Assembly (NCBI GenBank): GCA_026390695.1
Contig: JAPLFL010000118.1
Span: 1-64,000 of the forward strand
Direction: 5' to 3'
Origin: Candidatus Kapaibacterium sp.
GTDB taxonomy: Bacteria; Bacteroidota; Ignavibacteria; Kapaibacteriales; UBA2268
Length of the DNA: 64,000 nt
Shown: positions 28,179 to 38,153 of the stretch, piece by piece
How the letters are laid out: each line of letters begins with the position of its first letter
Position numbering within the stretch: the stretch's first letter is position 1
The notes under the pieces: generated by a model
The model's input: only the letters and a program-made list of their open reading frames with translations
Told to the model about the DNA's origin: nothing
The model's database searches: none
Program-made: the position numbers and the translations under genes

Positions 28179-29159
28179 ATGTCCAACATTGAGATTCATC
28201 CTTACGAGCCTTGCTATCGCAAAGAGTGGGAACAATTTGTAAGAAATTCCGATAACGGCACAATGTTTCAACTTCAGGCTTTTCTTGATTATCATAATCA
28301 AGGAAAATTCAATTTCCATCATTTTATGTTTCGAAAAGATAATCAACTTGTCGCATTGCTGCCCGGTGGTTTTTCAAAACAGAACTCAAAACAATTTTGG
28401 TCCCCTGTCGGTGCAAGTTATGGCTCGTTTGTAGCTGACGATATACCTTTCGAATTATCATTGGAAATTGTAGATTCATTCATGGAATATTGTCCAAAAA
28501 ATAACATAGATGAAGTTTTCCTGATTCCTCCACCAATCATATATAGCAGGAATATAGCCCAGCATTTTGAATACGCGATGCTTTATCGGAAGTTTGATTT
28601 TGAATACCATTATATTTCTCATGCTATTGAACTCCGCCATGGGGCTGATTTTTTAAAGCATTTTGACAAAACATCCCGTAAATCATTGCATAAAATTCTT
28701 CGCGAAGGTAAACTTGAAATCCGTGAAAGTAAGGACTATGCTACGTTTAATGAAATATTAATAGAAAATAAAGCTCGTCATAACGTAAAACCGACTCATT
28801 CGCTTGAAGATATGATTCGTATAGCCGAACTTTTACCTGAAAACGTTCGTTTAAATTTAGTCTATTATGAAGGAAAAGCAATTGCTGGTTCATGGCTGTT
28901 TTTCTGTAATAATCAAGTTGTACTGTGCTTTTATAATATGATGAAATTTGAATACGAACATCTTCGTCCAATATATTTAATTATGTACGAAACTGTTCGC
29001 CGCGGAATTGAAGAAGGCTATCGTTGGGTCGATATTGGAGTTTCACAGGATACTTCAGCCGACGATCCAATGACACCATCAATCAATTTGATAAATTTCA
29101 AGGAAAGATTTGATTCACGTGGTATTTTACGATCTACTTATCACTTCAAATTCAGATAA
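28179..29159 (+). CDS. FemAB/GNAT-fold acyltransferase
   Basis: A 326-residue protein with the twin-GNAT layout of FemAB-like transferases: EWEQFVRNSDNGTMFQ at the start, LPGGFSKQNSKQFWSPVGASYGSFV, then TSRKSLHKILREGKLEIRES and a C-terminal half with GKAIAGSWLFFCNNQVVLCFYNMM and YEHLRPIYLIMYETVRRGIEEGYRWVDIG. Members transfer amino acids or acyl groups to peptidoglycan precursors or surface polysaccharides. The glycosyltransferase gene 9 bases downstream suggests a role in cell-surface glycan synthesis. The substrate cannot be told. Confidence 0.75.
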   Translation: MSNIEIHPYEPCYRKEWEQFVRNSDNGTMFQLQAFLDYHNQGKFNFHHFMFRKDNQLVALLPGGFSKQNSKQFWSPVGASYGSFVADDIPFELSLEIVDSFMEYCPKNNIDEVFLIPPPIIYSRNIAQHFEYAMLYRKFDFEYHYISHAIELRHGADFLKHFDKTSRKSLHKILREGKLEIRESKDYATFNEILIENKARHNVKPTHSLEDMIRIAELLPENVRLNLVYYEGKAIAGSWLFFCNNQVVLCFYNMMKFEYEHLRPIYLIMYETVRRGIEEGYRWVDIGVSQDTSADDPMTPSINLINFKERFDSRGILRSTYHFKFR

Positions 29160-29168
29160 ATTAAGAAA

Positions 29169-30299
29169 ATGAAAATAGTTTATGACGTTTGTCTGATTTC
29201 TTTTTCTGACATTTCATGCGATGCCCGAAGCCTTAATATTATCAGAACCCTGGAAAATGCCGGAAAATCTGTTGCAATTATCAGTTTCGGTAATAAAGTA
29301 AATCTTTCTGAAAATGCTTTTGATAAGAATAATTTTTATGTTATTCCATTTTTTAATATGCCCAGAAATTATCAAAACTGGCTTGCATTCAACAAATACA
29401 TAAAAAATCATTATCCGTTTATCGAAGCAAAAACATATTGGGCAGCCGATTTGTATTCACTTGCTCCTGCAGTTAATTTTAAAAAGACTTATGGTGGTCA
29501 TATAGTATATGATTCAAGGGAAATATTCTCTGCACTTGGCCCGTTATCAGGAAAACCTTTGAAACAGGCAGCTGTTACTTATATTGAGAAAAGATTAGTT
29601 GCTTATGTGGATAGCTTCGTGACATCTGGGAAAGATGATTCAGATTTCCTCAAAGAACATTTTAAAACAAATAAAATCTTTACCGAGATTTATAATTTTC
29701 CGCCTTACCAAGAATTCAACAAAACTAATATTCTCAGGAAAAAATTCAATATAGATGAAGAAAAAAAAATACTCATCTATCAAGGTAAAATACTCCGTGG
29801 TCGTGGACTTGTTCCAGCATTGAATGCTTTGGAATTTGCTGAAGATTTCGTTCTCTGTGTTATTGGTGATGGAGAATACGAAGAAAAATTCAGGGAAATT
29901 GTTAAAAATAATGCAAATTCTTCAAGAGTGTTTTTTTATGGGGTAACTCAATATCAGAATCTACATTCGATCACCTGTTCTGCTGATTGTGGACTTGCTT
30001 TTATTGAGCCGATTACTTTTTCATACTCACTTGCTTTACCCAATAAGTTATTTGAATACTGTATGGCACGTATCCCATCTATTGTGAGTGATCTTCCTGC
30101 AATGAGACCTTATATAGAGAAATATGGGATAGGAGAAATTCTCTCTCCCATCGCCAGTGCTGAGGAATTTGCTAAAGCACTGAATAAAATTTGTAATGTT
30201 GAAAATAAAGAAGAATTTATTAATAAATGCGATAGTGCAGCAAGAGTTCTGAACTATGACACTCAATCTATGAAAATACTGGTTGATGTTATTAATTAA
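29169..30299 (+). CDS. Glycosyltransferase family 4 (GT-B fold)
   Basis: A 376-residue cytosolic or membrane-associated glycosyltransferase. The C-terminal nucleotide-sugar domain has KKILIYQGKILRGRGLVPAL (about residue 200), FVLCVIGDGEYEEKFREIV and RVFFYGVTQYQNLHSITCSADCGLAFIEP, ending with SLALPNKLFEYCMARIPSIVSDLPAMR; the E of the EX7E-like motif is in that region. It follows the FemAB-like gene by 9 bases and probably acts in the same surface-glycan pathway. Donor and acceptor are unknown. Confidence 0.85.
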   Translation: MKIVYDVCLISFSDISCDARSLNIIRTLENAGKSVAIISFGNKVNLSENAFDKNNFYVIPFFNMPRNYQNWLAFNKYIKNHYPFIEAKTYWAADLYSLAPAVNFKKTYGGHIVYDSREIFSALGPLSGKPLKQAAVTYIEKRLVAYVDSFVTSGKDDSDFLKEHFKTNKIFTEIYNFPPYQEFNKTNILRKKFNIDEEKKILIYQGKILRGRGLVPALNALEFAEDFVLCVIGDGEYEEKFREIVKNNANSSRVFFYGVTQYQNLHSITCSADCGLAFIEPITFSYSLALPNKLFEYCMARIPSIVSDLPAMRPYIEKYGIGEILSPIASAEEFAKALNKICNVENKEEFINKCDSAARVLNYDTQSMKILVDVIN

Positions 30300-30365
30300 A
30301 AATTATTATACGATTAATATTATCTCATATAAAGGTTTAGAAGGACTAATCTAAATTTTTTTTCT

Positions 30366-30373
30366 TAATTTTG
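30366..30373 (+). promoter_or_regulatory. Candidate promoter -7 box of the CHASE histidine kinase
   Basis: TAATTTTG matches TAnnTTTG exactly and lies about 30 bases before the kinase start. No clear TTTG is present 19 bases upstream, so only the downstream box is supported. Confidence 0.3.
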
Positions 30374-30401
30374 TTATTCGGATTGTTGTTGTATTAAAGG
30401 G

Positions 30402-31973
30402 TTGGTTATTAAATTAATTAAGTTTATAAAGAATCTATTTTTTCCTATTTCTATTTTTTTAATTGTTTTAACAACGGCAATAATTTTTTCCTATTTAGCA
30501 ATTGATAGATCAGTTTTATCTAAGAAACAAGCTGCAACTTTATTATCTTCTAATGTAGCTTATTCAATTCAAAGAAATCTATCTACTTCACTTTCTGCAA
30601 CCAAGGCTTTAGGAGCACTCATTGTGCAATATGGCGAAATAAAGGAATTTGATTCGATTGCTTCACACATGCTTGGTATCTACGATGGGATAAGTTCATT
30701 GCAATTAGCACCTGATGGCATTGTCACTAAAATTTATCCTATGAAAGGTAACGAAAACGCAAAGGGAAATTTATTAGACGATCCCAAACGCCGCACAGAA
30801 TGCTTAATGGCAATTAAAAACAAGAAACTAACTCTTGCTGGTCCTTATAAATTAAAACAGGGTGGAATAGGAACAATAGGAAGATTTCCGGTATTCGTTC
30901 ATAATCAATCAGATTCAGTTAAATTTTGGGGCTTTACTATTGTACTAATTAAATTGGATGAACTTTTAAATAATTCAGGATTAAATATTTTAGATAGTTC
31001 CGGATATTTTTATAAACTGTGGAGAATTCATCCTGATTCTGCAAAACCATATTCTTTTTCGACTAATATTAATCGTGAAGTATGGGATTCATCCGTTCAA
31101 TTTTCATTTCAAGTACCAAATGGAGAATGGACATTAAGCATTGTTCCTAAAAATGGGTGGAACAACTCGAATTTATCAGTTTTAGTATTCGTATTCTCAG
31201 TATTAATTTCATCATTAATTTCTTATCTTGTTACATTAACATTCAAACAATATAACAGAATTAAAGAAAATGAGTCGAAATTATTAGATATAAATGCAAC
31301 TAAAGATAAATTTTTTTCATTAATAGCTCACGACCTTAAAAATCCACTCGGAAATTTTAAACAAATTTCTACTATGCTGGCTGATTCTTATGATGATTTT
31401 TCGGAAGAAGAAAGAATAGAATTTATTAATACTTTGAAATTATCCTCTGAAAATATTTATTCTCTTTTAGAAAATCTTCTGATTTGGTCTAATTCACCGC
31501 GTGGATTAATTAAAATAAAAATTACGGAAATAAACATAAAAGCATTGTCCGATAAAATATTGGATTTATTTACAGTGTCTGCTAAAAATAAATCAATTGA
31601 ATTGCATAACTATATCACACAAGACAGTACAGTCCTCTCTGATATTAATCTGCTTTCTACAATTTTCAGAAATTTAATCTCAAATTCTATTAAATTTACA
31701 AATGAAAATGGCAGAATTTCTTTAAGTTTAAAAATTGATGTTAATTACTTAATTATCAGTGTTTGTGACAATGGCATTGGAATGAGTAAGGAAACAAGTT
31801 CTAAACTTTTCCAAATTAAAAGAAATATTAGCACACCCGGTACAATGAATGAATCTGGAACCGGACTGGGTCTAATCCTTTGCAAAGAATTTATCGAAAA
31901 ACTTGGTGGAAGTATCTGGGTAGAAAGCCAGTTAGGTCAAGGTTCAACATTTATTTTTTCAATACCGAGATGA
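30402..31973 (+). CDS. CHASE-domain sensor histidine kinase
   Basis: About 523 residues. A membrane helix (10-32) leads to an extracytoplasmic CHASE-like domain (about 60-235; LQLAPDGIVTKIYPMKGNENA, GPYKLKQGGIGTIGRFPVF), then a second helix (260-282). The HisKA motif FFSLIAHDLKNPLGNF puts the phosphoacceptor histidine near 310. ATP-binding boxes are NSIKFTNENG, CDNGIGMS and GTGLGLILCKEFIEKLGG. No ATG is available at the start: TTG 30402 directly abuts an AAAGGG, while ATT 30408 has it at a more usual distance, so the start is uncertain. No response regulator adjoins it; it is an orphan kinase. Confidence 0.88.
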   Translation: MVIKLIKFIKNLFFPISIFLIVLTTAIIFSYLAIDRSVLSKKQAATLLSSNVAYSIQRNLSTSLSATKALGALIVQYGEIKEFDSIASHMLGIYDGISSLQLAPDGIVTKIYPMKGNENAKGNLLDDPKRRTECLMAIKNKKLTLAGPYKLKQGGIGTIGRFPVFVHNQSDSVKFWGFTIVLIKLDELLNNSGLNILDSSGYFYKLWRIHPDSAKPYSFSTNINREVWDSSVQFSFQVPNGEWTLSIVPKNGWNNSNLSVLVFVFSVLISSLISYLVTLTFKQYNRIKENESKLLDINATKDKFFSLIAHDLKNPLGNFKQISTMLADSYDDFSEEERIEFINTLKLSSENIYSLLENLLIWSNSPRGLIKIKITEINIKALSDKILDLFTVSAKNKSIELHNYITQDSTVLSDINLLSTIFRNLISNSIKFTNENGRISLSLKIDVNYLIISVCDNGIGMSKETSSKLFQIKRNISTPGTMNESGTGLGLILCKEFIEKLGGSIWVESQLGQGSTFIFSIPR

Positions 31974-31978
31974 GAAGA

Positions 31979-32914
31979 TTACTTTGAATTTCTTAACAAA
32001 GTCTTAATTGTTTCATGTATCCCCTCTTCGTAAGTGATTGGTTGATAACTGAAAGTCCTATTGAATTTTGTAGAATCAAAATAATAATCATTCTCGGTCT
32101 GATAGAGCATTTCATTTATTTCAGAAACTGTTTTATCAAAAATTCCAACAAGTTGAAGCATCCATTTTTTTAAAATCATGTATTTTGGGGCTTTTTTTAA
32201 TTCCTTGGCAACCAATTCAACAAAAGTTTTTCCGGTTATACCCGGATTATATGTAGGAATATGCCATACCTGATTGAATGAATCCTCACTTTTTGCTAAT
32301 ATTTTCATAGCTTTGGCACAATCAATCGTATAAGTGAAAGAATGAGTCTTTTCAGCATCAAGCATCCACTGAGCATTCTTACCTTTCATCAATTTATCGA
32401 TTACAAGAATATATGGTCCTGAATTAGTGGTAATATTGGGGCCATATAGATCGGCTGAACGCGCTATATTAGCTATTAAATTCTTTTTTTTAATCTCGTT
32501 TTCTAACGTAGTGGCAATTCGTGCTCTAAGCTCTCCTTTACGGCTACAAGGATTATACGGAGTATCTTCAGTCATTTTTCCCTGAACAGCTCCATACATG
32601 TACACATTATCAAAAAAAATAAGTTTAGCGTTTACACTTTTACAGGCATCAATTGTATTAAGCATAATTTTTGGCCACAATTCCTCCCACACCTTTATAT
32701 CATATTTTAGACCTACACATAAATAAACAATATCAGATCCCTGAACACTTTTAAGTGTTTCTTCATACTTTGAAATATCAGCTTTAAAAGATTCAGCTCC
32801 TTTTATTGCATAATTTGAACGTGATACCAGAAGTACAGGTTCATTATCTTTTAATAATTCATAAGCTAATGAGTTTCCTATTGAGCCTCCTGCTCCAAGA
32901 ATTGTATGATTCAT
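31979..32914 (-). CDS. NAD-dependent epimerase/dehydratase-like SDR
   Basis: A 311-residue extended SDR protein. The NAD(P)-binding motif is TILGAGGSIGNSLAYELL at the N-terminus; VYLCVG and KLIFFDNVYMYG follow, and ARSADLYGPN is the usual substrate-side block. The catalytic YxxxK is not clear: the place reads CSRKGELRA, so the chemistry may differ from classical sugar epimerases. It ends 5 bases from the convergent kinase gene. A role in sugar-nucleotide or lipid metabolism is possible but unproven. Confidence 0.75.
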   Translation of the reverse strand: MNHTILGAGGSIGNSLAYELLKDNEPVLLVSRSNYAIKGAESFKADISKYEETLKSVQGSDIVYLCVGLKYDIKVWEELWPKIMLNTIDACKSVNAKLIFFDNVYMYGAVQGKMTEDTPYNPCSRKGELRARIATTLENEIKKKNLIANIARSADLYGPNITTNSGPYILVIDKLMKGKNAQWMLDAEKTHSFTYTIDCAKAMKILAKSEDSFNQVWHIPTYNPGITGKTFVELVAKELKKAPKYMILKKWMLQLVGIFDKTVSEINEMLYQTENDYYFDSTKFNRTFSYQPITYEEGIHETIKTLLRNSK

Positions 32915-32996
32915 ATTGAACTTTCAAATTTAAATTGTAATAAAGATCATTACGAAATTTTAATAATTGTGTTTCAAGCTAATTTAATATTTAACG

Positions 32997-33947
32997 TTAA
33001 TCATTAGTTAGCATTTTTTCAGTAATATCACGCATATCGAGCTCTATTTCAGTTCCATCATCTAAAATAATAATACCGGAATATTTTTCATCTTTGGGCT
33101 CAGTAAGCACTTGAATCGGTAATTCATCACCAGATTCTATAAATTTATCAGATTCGTCAATTTCTTCAATTAACGAAGAACCGATTCTTTCAACAAAAGC
33201 ACCAGGCAAGATACCCTCTTTATTAATAACATCTTCATCAGAAAGAGTTATAGTAAAATCATTTGCCGGATTTAATTCTTCAAGATCAGTAACTAATTCC
33301 TCTAACTCACGTTGTTTGGGCAAATCTCCAAGTTGAGTCAAACCGAATAATTTTAAAAATTCTGACGTGGTGCTGTATAGTAGCGGCTTACCCAAGACTT
33401 CTTTTCTTCCAGATATTTTTATTATATTCTTTTCAAGAAGTGAATTTACAATTTCATTAGAATTAGTTCCTCTAATCTGTTCTATTTCAGGTTTTGTCAC
33501 AGGTTGTTTATATGCAATAATAGCAAGGGTTTCAAGTGCTGCTTGCGAAAGACGGCGTTTAGTGCGCGATTTTATTAATTTCCTAATGATATTTCCAAAC
33601 TCGGAACGCGTTGCAAATTGCCAGCCACCGCCATAATTTACGATTCTATATGGTCGATCACATTCGAGCAGTTCAATATTAATTTCATCAACTAATTCGT
33701 GAAAGAGCTGCTCGCTCAAAACCGGGATGTTAGTATCTTTTTTTTCAACTATTTCATCATTTTCTTCTGTTTCACTCGTAATTAAATTAAACAGTTCTTT
33801 TGTTCCGGGCTGCTCAATTTTTGTTAACAGAGTAAATAAAGTTTTTGAATTAATAATTTCTTCGGATGAAAAGATCAGAGCTTCGACAATTTTGCGCTGT
33901 TCATCACGTGAAAGATTCATAAATAAAACTTGTTGCGTACTTTCCAT
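32997..33947 (-). CDS. scpB: Segregation and condensation protein ScpB, with C-terminal extension
   Basis: ScpB joins SMC and ScpA in the condensin complex that organises and segregates the chromosome. The winged-helix core is clear: EQRKIVEALIFSSEE, RPYRIVNYGGGWQFATR, RLSQAALETLAIIAYKQPVTKPEIEQIRG and GRKEVLGKPLLYSTTSEFLKLFGL. At 316 residues it exceeds the usual 180-250; there is an insert near residues 45-75 and an acidic tail of about 100 residues after LGDLPK. The gene is 89 bases after scpA on the same strand. Confidence 0.93.
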   Translation of the reverse strand: MESTQQVLFMNLSRDEQRKIVEALIFSSEEIINSKTLFTLLTKIEQPGTKELFNLITSETEENDEIVEKKDTNIPVLSEQLFHELVDEINIELLECDRPYRIVNYGGGWQFATRSEFGNIIRKLIKSRTKRRLSQAALETLAIIAYKQPVTKPEIEQIRGTNSNEIVNSLLEKNIIKISGRKEVLGKPLLYSTTSEFLKLFGLTQLGDLPKQRELEELVTDLEELNPANDFTITLSDEDVINKEGILPGAFVERIGSSLIEEIDESDKFIESGDELPIQVLTEPKDEKYSGIIILDDGTEIELDMRDITEKMLTND

Positions 33948-34036
33948 GGTTTTTTTGTTTTATTTAATGGAACGAATTAGTAAAATTTAAAATTAATGAT
34001 TTAAAATGTTCCAACTTATAAATTTTTAGTAATAAT

Positions 34037-34789
34037 TTATTCAATTTCTCCGACTGGCTCTTTGCTTTCAGGCATTATTGCAATGATTATCTCATCAAAA
34101 GAATCACTTTGTTTTATAAAAATCATCCTTTTTTTAAGTAAATCAAGAATTGAAAGAAAACTAACTACAATTTGACGCACGGTGGCTCCATCACATAATT
34201 CCATGAATGACAGACGTTTCTTCATTTTTAAAATCTTGAATATTTTTTCGTTAAAATCATCAACACTGTCATTAACAAGTTGAATCAGATAATTACTTTT
34301 CACATTTTGATTAGCTCTTGAAAGTAACTTATTAAAAGCTGTCAACAAATCAAAAATTGTTGCATTTTTATAAATTTCACCATGTTGTTTTTCGGCTTGA
34401 TAATGTTCTGCTTCAAATAATTTCCTATAGTATGTATATCGCTGACCTTCGGCTAAGGCGGCTAATTCAGAGGCAGAATGTTTGATTTTTTTATATTCAA
34501 GAAGCCGATTTGTTAACTCGGTAACCGGATCTTCAGGATTATCTAAATTTGATGTTGTTTCGTCTTTTGGAAGTAATAATTTAATCTTAATATACATAAG
34601 AGTTGAAGCCATAACAAGAAATTCTCCTGCAAGATCAAGATCGAAAATCCGCATCAGTCTTACGTAATTAAGGAATTCACGAGTAATCTTTGCAATCGGA
34701 ATATCATATATATTCACTTCCTCCTTTTTTATTAAATAAAGTAGAAGGTCGAAGGGGCCGGAAAAATTTGGTAAAACTATCTTATACAT
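34037..34789 (-). CDS. scpA: Segregation and condensation protein ScpA
   Basis: ScpA, the kleisin of the SMC complex, 250 residues. The N-terminal signature is FSGPFDLLLYLIKKEEVNIYDIPIAKITREFLNYV, followed by LDLAGEFLVMASTLMYIKIKLLLPKD. The C-terminal winged helix (about 180-245) contacts the SMC head. The start is 5 bases after the alr stop, so alr-scpA-scpB is probably one transcript. Confidence 0.94.
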   Translation of the reverse strand: MYKIVLPNFSGPFDLLLYLIKKEEVNIYDIPIAKITREFLNYVRLMRIFDLDLAGEFLVMASTLMYIKIKLLLPKDETTSNLDNPEDPVTELTNRLLEYKKIKHSASELAALAEGQRYTYYRKLFEAEHYQAEKQHGEIYKNATIFDLLTAFNKLLSRANQNVKSNYLIQLVNDSVDDFNEKIFKILKMKKRLSFMELCDGATVRQIVVSFLSILDLLKKRMIFIKQSDSFDEIIIAIMPESKEPVGEIE

Positions 34790-34794
34790 ACAAA

Positions 34795-35889
34795 CTAATC
34801 CTCCACCAAGCGTTGGACTCGTGCAGAAATATTTGTCAGCACTTCATAAGGAATAGTTCCGATTCTTTCGGCTATATCTTTTGCTGAAATTTTTTGATCA
34901 GACTGTTGACCGATTATTACTACCTCGTCATTTATTTCAGTTTCAGTTTCTGTTATATCCACAAAACATTGGTCCATACATATCGCTCCGACAATCGGTA
35001 ATTTATTGCCTCTAATCAGGCATTCGGCTCGTCCATTTTGACTATAGAAAAAGCCGTCACCATATCCGATTGGAACAACTGCGATTTTTGAGTCTCTGTT
35101 TGTTTTGAACTTTTTGGAATATCCAATAAATGAGCCTTCAGGAACTTGATAAATAGTTCTGACATGTGATTTAAGGGATAGAACTGGCTTTAAGTCAATT
35201 GTAGAATATGGGCTATAACCATACAATGCAAGACCGGGTCGAATCAAATTAAATTGCGACTGCTTGAATCTAACAGCAGCGGCACTATTAGCAGCATGAA
35301 TATATTTAAAATTAAAACCGTTTTTGGAAAGATCAATAATTGTTTCATTAAAAAGATGTATCTGTTCTTGAGTTATGGATTCATCAGGATCGTCGGAAGT
35401 TGAAAAATGAGTGCAAATTCCATTAATATTCAATGAAGTAAATTGTGAAGCATGATTCATTAGTGCAGTGGCTTGATTTGGGAGAATGCCATCACGATAC
35501 ATTGCTGTATCTAAAAAAAGATGTGCTTGAATGGTCTTTCCAGCTTTTTTAGCAATTATTTCAAGTGTAGAACATATTTCAAAATCACCAATTGATGGCT
35601 GAAGGGCATAATCAATAAATAATTGTGCCGAAGATAACTCAGCAGGAACTAATACAATAATCGGACATTGTATTCCTGCATTTCTTAGTTCAACTCCTTC
35701 TTCCGGATAAGCAACAGCTAAAAATTCAATACCGGAATCCTGAAGAATCCGAGCACATTCATTCATTCCATGACCATACGCATTTGCTTTAACAATCCCA
35801 ATAACACCGGCAGCCGGAGCCATTTTACGTAATATTTCAAGATTATGATTCAGATTGGATTTATTGATTATAGCCACTGTTGATCGCAT
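34795..35889 (-). CDS. alr: Alanine racemase
   Basis: Converts L- to D-alanine for peptidoglycan. 364 residues, normal length. PLP is bound by K34 in GIVKANAYGHG. The second catalytic residue is expected to be the tyrosine in FIGYSKKFKT (about residue 262), and VVPIGYGDGF, RPGLALYGYSP and GAICMDQCFVDIT are typical family blocks. First gene of the alr-scpA-scpB cluster, with the divergent PD40-OmpA lipoprotein gene 168 bases away. Confidence 0.95.
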   Translation of the reverse strand: MRSTVAIINKSNLNHNLEILRKMAPAAGVIGIVKANAYGHGMNECARILQDSGIEFLAVAYPEEGVELRNAGIQCPIIVLVPAELSSAQLFIDYALQPSIGDFEICSTLEIIAKKAGKTIQAHLFLDTAMYRDGILPNQATALMNHASQFTSLNINGICTHFSTSDDPDESITQEQIHLFNETIIDLSKNGFNFKYIHAANSAAAVRFKQSQFNLIRPGLALYGYSPYSTIDLKPVLSLKSHVRTIYQVPEGSFIGYSKKFKTNRDSKIAVVPIGYGDGFFYSQNGRAECLIRGNKLPIVGAICMDQCFVDITETETEINDEVVIIGQQSDQKISAKDIAERIGTIPYEVLTNISARVQRLVED

Positions 35890-36057
35890 TAAGAAATTGC
35901 CCTTTTTGCCGATAAATTAAAAATGTATAACAAAACGATGTTTGAAATTGTCCCATGATTAAGTTTGCAAACAAATTCGTAAATTTACACTTGCAAAAAT
36001 ACTTAACGAAAAACAATTTTAACCATCATTATTTGATTTTTTAATAGAGGTCTCAAC

Positions 36058-37809
36058 TTGAATAAAAATTTTCTTTACAATCAATTGAAATTGGTTCTAC
36101 TGATTTTTACTTTTATTGTTTCAGCATGTACCACAACCAAGACCGAATGCCCACCCAATCCCGATAATGGCAATCTCGGCTCTTTTATTAACTCAAGTGA
36201 TGATGAGTTTTTTCCTGTCATTTACGGGAACAAATTCTATTTCCAGTCCAATCGTCTTGAAGATCCAAAACAGCAATATTATAAATCTTTAATATTTGAC
36301 GATAAATATACTCCTGTAAAAGTTGATACAATAATTCCACCTTCAAAATATGAATATTCAGGCTCAATGTGCTTTTATAAGCATTCCTTCACAAAGGGAA
36401 GTGAGCTTTACTTTGCAGCTCCTCTTATTAAGAATAAAAAAGAAAATAAGGATATTTATTATTCTCGGTTTCAGGGTGATATGTATAGTCAACCTTTTCC
36501 ACTCGGATCTGAAGTAAATACCGAACATTATGAATCGAATCCAAATATATCCTCTGATGGCAAATTGCTGGTTTTTGTCTCAGATCGCCCCGGTGGCAGC
36601 GGAGAAACTGATATATATGTATGTAAACGTCTTCCTACCGGATCTTGGACTAAAGCCCAATGTTTGAGTAATGAAATTAATACTCCAGCTCAGGAAATGT
36701 CACCATTTATTGCTGATGATGGATCGCTGTATTATGCTTCAAAGGGATTCAGAAAAGATAAAGGTTTTGATTTGATCAAAGCCGAAAAAACCGGAGAAGC
36801 AAGCTGGGGGCGTCCTAAAGTTATAGCAGAGCCATTTAATAGTGAAGCCGATGATATGGACCCATTTATTTATGAGGGCAATATTTATTTTTCATCGAAT
36901 CGTGAAGGAGGTTGTGGTGGCTTTGATATATATGCAATACCGCTGTGTGGCCCAGTTGTGTTAGAAGGATCCGTTGTTTCACTTGATGACAAAACTCCTC
37001 TAAATGGAACTTTGGAAATTAAGTCAGACCTTGAAAAAGAAGTAAAATCATTTCAGGTTGCTGAAAACGGTCAGTTTAAATTATCAATTTCTGCTGGGAA
37101 AGATTATTTAATTAAATATAAAAATGAATGCCGTGGAGATTTGAATTTTGAACAAAGATTTACTGCTCCTTGTTCAGATACAAGTGCTGTAAAAATAATT
37201 CCGAAGTTCCGTATCCCAGAGTCAGCCGAGCTTTTCACTTTTGAACAATATAAAATCCCTTTCTTTGTTACCGGTTATTATTTTCCTAATACAAAAGAAA
37301 ATTTAAATGCCTTACGACTTAAATTCCTTTATAATTTACTAGGAAACGCCGATTCAACGCGATACATCGAAAAACCCGGAGAAAATTATGACCAATTAGC
37401 CGAAAAAGTTGATCAAGCTCTCAAAAGTGCCGAGGATTTTATAATGAGTAAAATTAATACTCTTGAATATACTTGTGGAAAAGAGCTTGGAAAAATTAGG
37501 ATCACTGTAATTGGGTTTTCAGATCCACGGCCTATTTCAGAACAATCTAAATATGAGGGGCCACCTGTAAATAGTAGTGAATTTAATATAAATATCAATC
37601 CTGGTAATCCGATTGATAATGAAATGATTTCTAAATTAAGAGCTTATTTTACTGTTTATCAGTTCCGTAAGGATTTGGAAAAATCAGAAAATTATAATAA
37701 ATATAAAGATAAAATTATTTGGAAAGTGGTCGGTCGCGGTATTGATCCTAATAATTCAATTGAAAATGATCTAAAAAGAAGAGTCAATATAAAAGTTGTC
37801 AGGGAATGA
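36058..37809 (+). CDS. PD40/OmpA-like lipoprotein
   Basis: 583 residues starting at TTG 36058, with AGAGG seven bases upstream. The lipoprotein signal peptide ends LLIFTFIVSAC, so C is lipidated. PD40 repeats follow (NPNISSDGKLLVFVSDRPGG, SPFIADDGSLYYASKGF, DPFIYEGNIYFSSNREGG), then a beta-sandwich region (VVLEGSVVSLDDKTPLNG) and an OmpA-like C-terminus (residues about 400-580; RITVIGFSDPRP, GRGIDPNNSIENDLKRRVNIKVV). The last part is divergent from standard OmpA, so peptidoglycan binding is uncertain. It is related in layout to the protein at 21081-23738. Confidence 0.83.
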   Translation: MNKNFLYNQLKLVLLIFTFIVSACTTTKTECPPNPDNGNLGSFINSSDDEFFPVIYGNKFYFQSNRLEDPKQQYYKSLIFDDKYTPVKVDTIIPPSKYEYSGSMCFYKHSFTKGSELYFAAPLIKNKKENKDIYYSRFQGDMYSQPFPLGSEVNTEHYESNPNISSDGKLLVFVSDRPGGSGETDIYVCKRLPTGSWTKAQCLSNEINTPAQEMSPFIADDGSLYYASKGFRKDKGFDLIKAEKTGEASWGRPKVIAEPFNSEADDMDPFIYEGNIYFSSNREGGCGGFDIYAIPLCGPVVLEGSVVSLDDKTPLNGTLEIKSDLEKEVKSFQVAENGQFKLSISAGKDYLIKYKNECRGDLNFEQRFTAPCSDTSAVKIIPKFRIPESAELFTFEQYKIPFFVTGYYFPNTKENLNALRLKFLYNLLGNADSTRYIEKPGENYDQLAEKVDQALKSAEDFIMSKINTLEYTCGKELGKIRITVIGFSDPRPISEQSKYEGPPVNSSEFNININPGNPIDNEMISKLRAYFTVYQFRKDLEKSENYNKYKDKIIWKVVGRGIDPNNSIENDLKRRVNIKVVRE

Positions 37810-38153
37810 GCTTATTAAGTTCGTAAAATTCATAATATTTGTAAAGTTGGTGTTTAATCTAATAAACATTCTTAGATACTGAAAACCAGCCTTGATTGCT
37901 ATAAAACAATGCAATGACTTTATTATTTTAGTTCTTTGAACGAAGTCGAAAAGAAGAAGATATCATTAATACACTTTTATAAACAATTCGTTTTTTTAGG
38001 ACAGAAGTTTAATATTCGACTAAGGAGTTTTGTCAACTAATATTTATTAACCGACTGGACATTAATTTTCATGAGTGTTGTGGTAATAAATACACTTTTT
38101 TGGATTCTTAATCGTTAAAAACTCTTTATGTGTATTATTCGTTTTAAATAATT
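37810..38153. other. Non-coding gap, nothing recognised
   Basis: 344 bases between the PD40 lipoprotein and batA. AT-rich, with no convincing reading frame, hairpin with T-run, or exact TAnnTTTG box. The batA promoter presumably lies here. Confidence 0.3.
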
